From: Micromonospora sp. MA102
GTDB taxonomy: Bacteria; Actinomycetota; Actinomycetes; Mycobacteriales; Micromonosporaceae
Direction of reading: 5' to 3'
Assembly: GCF_025460765.1 (NCBI RefSeq)
Contig: NZ_JAMWEG010000011.1
Location: 124,001-188,000, forward strand
Length of the DNA: 64,000 bases
Shown: positions 60,567 to 64,000 of the stretch, piece by piece
Layout: each line of letters starts with the position of its first letter
Numbering within the stretch: the stretch's first letter is position 1
Position numbers and translations under genes: made by a program
The notes under the pieces: generated by a model
The model's input: only the letters and a program-made list of their open reading frames with translations
What the model was told of the DNA's origin: nothing
Database searches by the model: none

Positions 60567-61825
60567 GCCGCCACCCCCCTCGCCGTCGGAACGTCGACCT
60601 GCCCGGTCACGGCCGCCGTAATCAGAGCTTGCTGCCGCTCAGCCAACAGGGCTTCTTGCCGCGCAACAACATCTGCAACCTGAGTCTGCAACTGGTCGGC
60701 TAACCGCATCGCCTCAACGATTCTCGCTTGCTCACTCAGTTCGGGCAGAGGCATGACTGCAGACTTTACTACGTCCAGGTTAATCATTGCCCTCGTCGAG
60801 CCGCGACTATCCATCGCTTGCTCTCCGATGGGCGACGAAAGGAGCAGCGATAGGAAGTGAGCGTTGGCAGCACGACTGTTTACCCGTGCGCAGAAGCACT
60901 TCCCCTTGACAATGGCAGGACCCAGATTCGGCGCGACACAAGCCCGGCCCGCGTGATTGCGGGCATCCCCCAGTCCGGCTATCAGCAAGTCCCCAGCTCT
61001 AACCCGATGCCGAAGAAGATTCCGGTACAAATCAAGCGGAATGAAGGCTTGGTCCCGACGTCGGTACTCGCCGAAGCCAATGTTTCCCAATCGCACTACG
61101 GCTGCTCCCGTATCGGAGTAGTCCGAACTACTGAAGGCGCTCCCAAAGGGCCCGTCAGTGATAAAATTGATCATCCGCCTAAGGGGCGTCAGTGGGGCAT
61201 CCACTCTTTCAAGCAAGCTTTGGAAGACCGACCAACGCCGTCTCACGACTACCTCTCGCAGGCGTTCGTGTGCGGCTACAAGATGTGCGCTGCGCTCGGT
61301 TGCAGCATCGAGAAACTTAACGATGCGTCGCTGCTGTTCGACGGGCGGCAAGGGGATCGGCAGCCTGTTGATATCCCACTGGAACAAGTGGGGCACACCC
61401 ATACCGCCTTTCAGGGCGGCTATCGATTGCTGAGTGACATCAGCGGCGAGGGCGTACCTCAGGAAGCCAGGAAGGATACCAAATGGACGTATAACCGCAA
61501 TAGACCCGTTGACCGTGGCGGGGCGCGGCAACTGGCGGACGATGTTCGTTATTCCAAGCGTATTACCGTCTTTCGCCAGCAGGACGTCTCCTACGGCAAG
61601 CTTTAGCTCGGGTGACTCTTCGTAACGGTACGCTGATATGTAATTCACGTTCTCAAAGTCAATATCGCGCGGCTTGATGTTTGGCGTTGCCAAGAAGGCA
61701 TAACCCGCTGGCTGGTACTCGGCGGCGGTGAGAGCTTTCCAACCAATCCGCGCTCTGACCGTCGCCACGCGATCGACGCGGGTGACTGTCCAGCCTCTGG
61801 GAAGGTCGACGAAAGCCCCCATCAC
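60563..61825 (-). CDS. hsdS: Type I specificity subunit S
   Basis: 420 residues; the GTG/ATG pair at the start overlaps the hsdM stop. Two target-recognition domains are seen (~residues 10-165 and ~210-370), each followed by a conserved helix (P-L-P-P-V-E-Q-Q-R-R-I-V and P-L-P-E-L-S-E-Q-A-R-I-V). The order of two TRDs and two spacer helices is complete, so bipartite DNA recognition should be intact. The second TRD region has lower GC, usual for TRD exchange. The recognised sequence cannot be read from the protein. Confidence 0.93.
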   Translation of the reverse strand: MMGAFVDLPRGWTVTRVDRVATVRARIGWKALTAAEYQPAGYAFLATPNIKPRDIDFENVNYISAYRYEESPELKLAVGDVLLAKDGNTLGITNIVRQLPRPATVNGSIAVIRPFGILPGFLRYALAADVTQQSIAALKGGMGVPHLFQWDINRLPIPLPPVEQQRRIVKFLDAATERSAHLVAAHERLREVVVRRRWSVFQSLLERVDAPLTPLRRMINFITDGPFGSAFSSSDYSDTGAAVVRLGNIGFGEYRRRDQAFIPLDLYRNLLRHRVRAGDLLIAGLGDARNHAGRACVAPNLGPAIVKGKCFCARVNSRAANAHFLSLLLSSPIGEQAMDSRGSTRAMINLDVVKSAVMPLPELSEQARIVEAMRLADQLQTQVADVVARQEALLAERQQALITAAVTGQVDVPTARGVAA

Positions 61826-63777
61826 TGCGTCACCTCAGCAAGGAGAACTTGAATCTCCACCTCCAGCGTCTTGATCTCGGCGTCGATCTCCGCAAGGGGG
61901 CGAGGCGGTTGGTAAACGTAGAAGTGGCGGGTAAAGGGGATTTCGTACCCAATTTTTGTCTTGGACTCATCGGTCCAGGCGTCGGGAATGTGCGGAAGTA
62001 CCTCCCGCTTGAGGTAATCGTGGATGTCCTCTTTCAACGGCACATTCTCGTTGTCTCGCAGGTCGGCATCCGGCAGCGGCTTACCCTTGCGGTCGGTCTG
62101 CATTTCCCCCTCCGGGTCGCTGACCGAGAACGCCTCCCACACCGCCTTCTCCACTGCCGCCGGCAGCTTGCCGAGCCCATTGAGCTTCATCGCGAACTCA
62201 GCCCGGGTCGCGGACTTCAGGCCGATCAGCGACTTCGCCGCCGCCAGCAGCGACTCCCGCTCGGCGTGCCTCAGGACCGCCCGGGCCTCGGCCAGCAGGG
62301 CGACCGTCTCCTCGGTGACCTCGAAGCGCAGCCGCAGCGGGCGCTCTACGGTGATGCGCTGGTAGCCGAAGTCGGTGGTCTTTAAGACCTTCACTTTCGC
62401 GTGCTGCGAGTGCTCCGGGTCCTCCGCGATTGACAGTGCGTCAACGTACAGCTTGGTCAGCTCGTTAATGTGCCCGTCGGTGAGCATCTTGCGCTTGTCA
62501 CCAAGGCTCTTGCGCATCTTGGTCCAGTAGTCGCGGCCGTCGAGCAGCACGACCCTCCGCCGGCGGGCCGGCTCCTTCCGGTTGCTGAGGATCCAGAAGT
62601 AGGTGGAGATGCCGGTGTTGTAGAAGAGCTGGTCGGGCAGGGCGACGATGCCTTCGAGGAGGTCGTTCTCCAGGATCCAGCGGCGGATCTCCGACTCCCC
62701 CGATCCGGCAGCACCGGTGAAGAGCGGCGAGCCATTGAAGACGATCGCCAGCCGGCTGCCGCCATCCTCGGGTCGCTTCATTTTCGAGATCATGTGCTGG
62801 AGGAATAGCAGCGAGCCATCGTTGATCCGGGGCAGCCCGGCGCCGAACCGGCCGGCGTGGCCGAGGGCCGCCTCATCCTTGACGAACTTCTCGACCTTCT
62901 TCCACTCCACGCCGAACGGCGGGTTGGCGAGCATGTAGTCGAACCGCTCGCGGTCGTGGCCGTCCTGGCTGAACGAATTTCCTAACACAATCTTGTTGGG
63001 ATCGCTACCTCTGAGGAGCATGTCCGACCAGCAGATAGCGTACGTCTCGCCGTTGAGTTCCTGGCCATATACCTCGACGTTCGCGTGCGCGTTGTGCGCC
63101 TCGATGAAGTCCTGCGCCTCCGTCAACATCCCACCACTGCCGCAGGCTGGGTCGTAGACCTTTCGGACGATGCCCGGAGTAACTAGTTCATCCTCGTCTG
63201 GCGCAAGCAGCAGGTTGACCATCAACTTGATGACCTCCGGCGGAGTGAAGTGCTCGCCAGCCGTCAAGAACTCGGCGAATCGACGGATCAAATCCTCGAA
63301 AATGTAGCCCATCTGCCGATTCGATACAGCGTCCGGATGCAGGTCGATGTCGACGAATTTGGCGACAACCTGGTAGAGCAAACCCGCCTCGTCGAGACGG
63401 CTAATCTGGGAATCGAAGGCATACTTTTCCAAAACCTCAGCCGCACCTGCCGAGAAACCACCGATATAGGCGCGAAGGTTAACTGCGACGTTTTCCGGAT
63501 CGCTCGCCAACTGCCGGAAGGATAACGGGCTCGTGTTATAGAACGAGACGTTAGTCACTCGCCGCAGTACGGGCTCGACATTCTTGACGCCTAAGCCTTC
63601 CAACTGGGCTTGCCTGCTAAGCACTGCCTTCTTGCTGGACTCCAGTACACAGTCCATACGTCGCAGCACCGTCAGTGGCAGGATCACCCGACCGTACTCT
63701 GACTGTCGGTAGTCACCCCTGAGCAGGTCAGCAACGGACCAGATGAGGCCAGCAAGCTTGCCGTGGTCAGTACTCAC
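61822..63777 (-). CDS. hsdM: Type I methyltransferase subunit M
   Basis: 651 residues from a GTG with AAAGGAAA upstream. The N-terminal HsdM helical domain (L-A-G-L-I-W-S-V-A-D-L-L-R-G) is followed by the N6-adenine methylase core with D-P-A-C-G-S-G-G-M-L (motif I) and N-P-P-F-G-V-E-W (motif IV), and a C-terminal coiled coil (L-A-E-I-D-A-E-I-K-T-L) that contacts HsdS. First gene of the hsdM-hsdS-hsdR operon with 4-bp overlaps. It is the likely partner of HsdS; the second HsdM downstream may compete or replace it. Confidence 0.93.
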   Translation of the reverse strand: MSTDHGKLAGLIWSVADLLRGDYRQSEYGRVILPLTVLRRMDCVLESSKKAVLSRQAQLEGLGVKNVEPVLRRVTNVSFYNTSPLSFRQLASDPENVAVNLRAYIGGFSAGAAEVLEKYAFDSQISRLDEAGLLYQVVAKFVDIDLHPDAVSNRQMGYIFEDLIRRFAEFLTAGEHFTPPEVIKLMVNLLLAPDEDELVTPGIVRKVYDPACGSGGMLTEAQDFIEAHNAHANVEVYGQELNGETYAICWSDMLLRGSDPNKIVLGNSFSQDGHDRERFDYMLANPPFGVEWKKVEKFVKDEAALGHAGRFGAGLPRINDGSLLFLQHMISKMKRPEDGGSRLAIVFNGSPLFTGAAGSGESEIRRWILENDLLEGIVALPDQLFYNTGISTYFWILSNRKEPARRRRVVLLDGRDYWTKMRKSLGDKRKMLTDGHINELTKLYVDALSIAEDPEHSQHAKVKVLKTTDFGYQRITVERPLRLRFEVTEETVALLAEARAVLRHAERESLLAAAKSLIGLKSATRAEFAMKLNGLGKLPAAVEKAVWEAFSVSDPEGEMQTDRKGKPLPDADLRDNENVPLKEDIHDYLKREVLPHIPDAWTDESKTKIGYEIPFTRHFYVYQPPRPLAEIDAEIKTLEVEIQVLLAEVTQ

Positions 63778-63869
63778 CAGTTTCCTTTCGATTGCCTTAA
63801 GTCAAGCAGTATGGCTGCTTCCCTGCATCGTTGTAGTCCCCCGCCTGGGGCGGATCTCCGTCCGATCCG

Positions 63870-63998
63870 TCAGCAGGGAGGAGTCCTGTAGTCCTTACCT
63901 GGCCGGCCGTCGGCGAGATGGTCGCCGATCAGGGCGAAGCGCCCCGCGCGCGAGGCCGTCGGCGGTGAGTCGAACCAGGTCGGCGCCAAGCGACGCCG
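63870..63998 (-). CDS. C-terminal end of a gene entering from the right (partial)
   Basis: The last ~42 codons before a TGA stop have strong GC3 bias and read ...L-A-P-T-W-F-D-S-P ... F-A-L-I-G-D-H-L-A-D-G-R. The family cannot be named from this piece. The 92 bp up to the hsdM start hold the hsd promoter region and a small hairpin AAGCAG-TATGG... CTGCTT (63804-63820). Confidence 0.3.
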   Translation of the reverse strand, partial: RRRLAPTWFDSPPTASRAGRFALIGDHLADGRPGKDYRTPPC

Positions 63999-64000
63999 CC

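Overview
The window is high-GC DNA (about two thirds GC by eye) with frequent GTG and TTG starts, many 4-bp stop/start overlaps, and actinobacterial families: DUF2690 secreted proteins, an HxlR regulator, IS30- and NF041680-like transposases, an EACC1-type protein and a DivIVA-domain protein. It fits an actinomycete, plausibly Micromonosporaceae, but the sequence alone does not fix the genus. Nearly the whole window is accessory: defence and DNA-processing modules separated by transposon debris, broken duplicates and attachment-site scars.

Layout. 0-5.6 kb: two small secreted proteins around an HTH/repeat regulator, a SAM methyltransferase, and a divergent SDR/HxlR pair. 5.9-9.6 kb: a graveyard with an IS5-type remnant, the left copy of a ~542-bp direct repeat, a rearranged paralogue of the first regulator and an NF041680-like transposase remnant. 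9.7-15.1 kb: an AT-richer unknown gene, a broken metallopeptidase-like ORF and an intact Gabija pair (gajA-gajB). 15.4-18.6 kb: two coupled endonuclease-VII-like genes and a decayed IS30 element with long inverted repeats and a 6-bp target duplication.

19.2-35.5 kb is the core: eleven minus-strand genes. The upstream six encode a winged-helix-like unknown, a Cas4-like Fe-S nuclease, an unknown 496-residue protein, a UPF1/Dna2-like SF1 helicase, SbcD and SbcC. The downstream five form a Wadjet/MksBEF-like condensin (JetA, an extra winged-helix-like subunit, JetB, SMC-like JetC, toprim-like JetD). 35.9-36.7 kb holds the right copy of the direct repeat, a strong hairpin, a 3' tRNA-Val(GAC) fragment that looks like an att scar, and an orphan IS end.

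37-44 kb: an atypical LuxR-type regulator, a membrane-anchored STAND NTPase with TPRs, a TPR protein with an EACC1-like C-terminus, a PGAP1-like alpha/beta hydrolase and an orphan beta-rich domain protein, together resembling NTP-dependent conflict systems. 44-50.7 kb: small unknowns, a GIY-YIG protein, a GmrSD-like DUF262/DUF1524 nuclease, and a three-gene DivIVA operon facing a GntR regulator. 50.7-63.8 kb: a complete type I restriction-modification operon (hsdM-hsdS-hsdR), followed on the same strand by a second HsdM fused to a HEPN-like C-terminus, a Ser/Thr kinase, a PD-(D/E)XK-RAMA protein and a DUF6308 gene with an in-frame stop.

Most interesting candidates: the SbcCD + Cas4-like nuclease + Dna2-like helicase set beside a five-gene Wadjet variant; the HsdM-HEPN fusion with kinase and RAMA nuclease; the EACC1/STAND/hydrolase set; and the SOS-box-bearing direct repeats flanking the 30-kb defence block.
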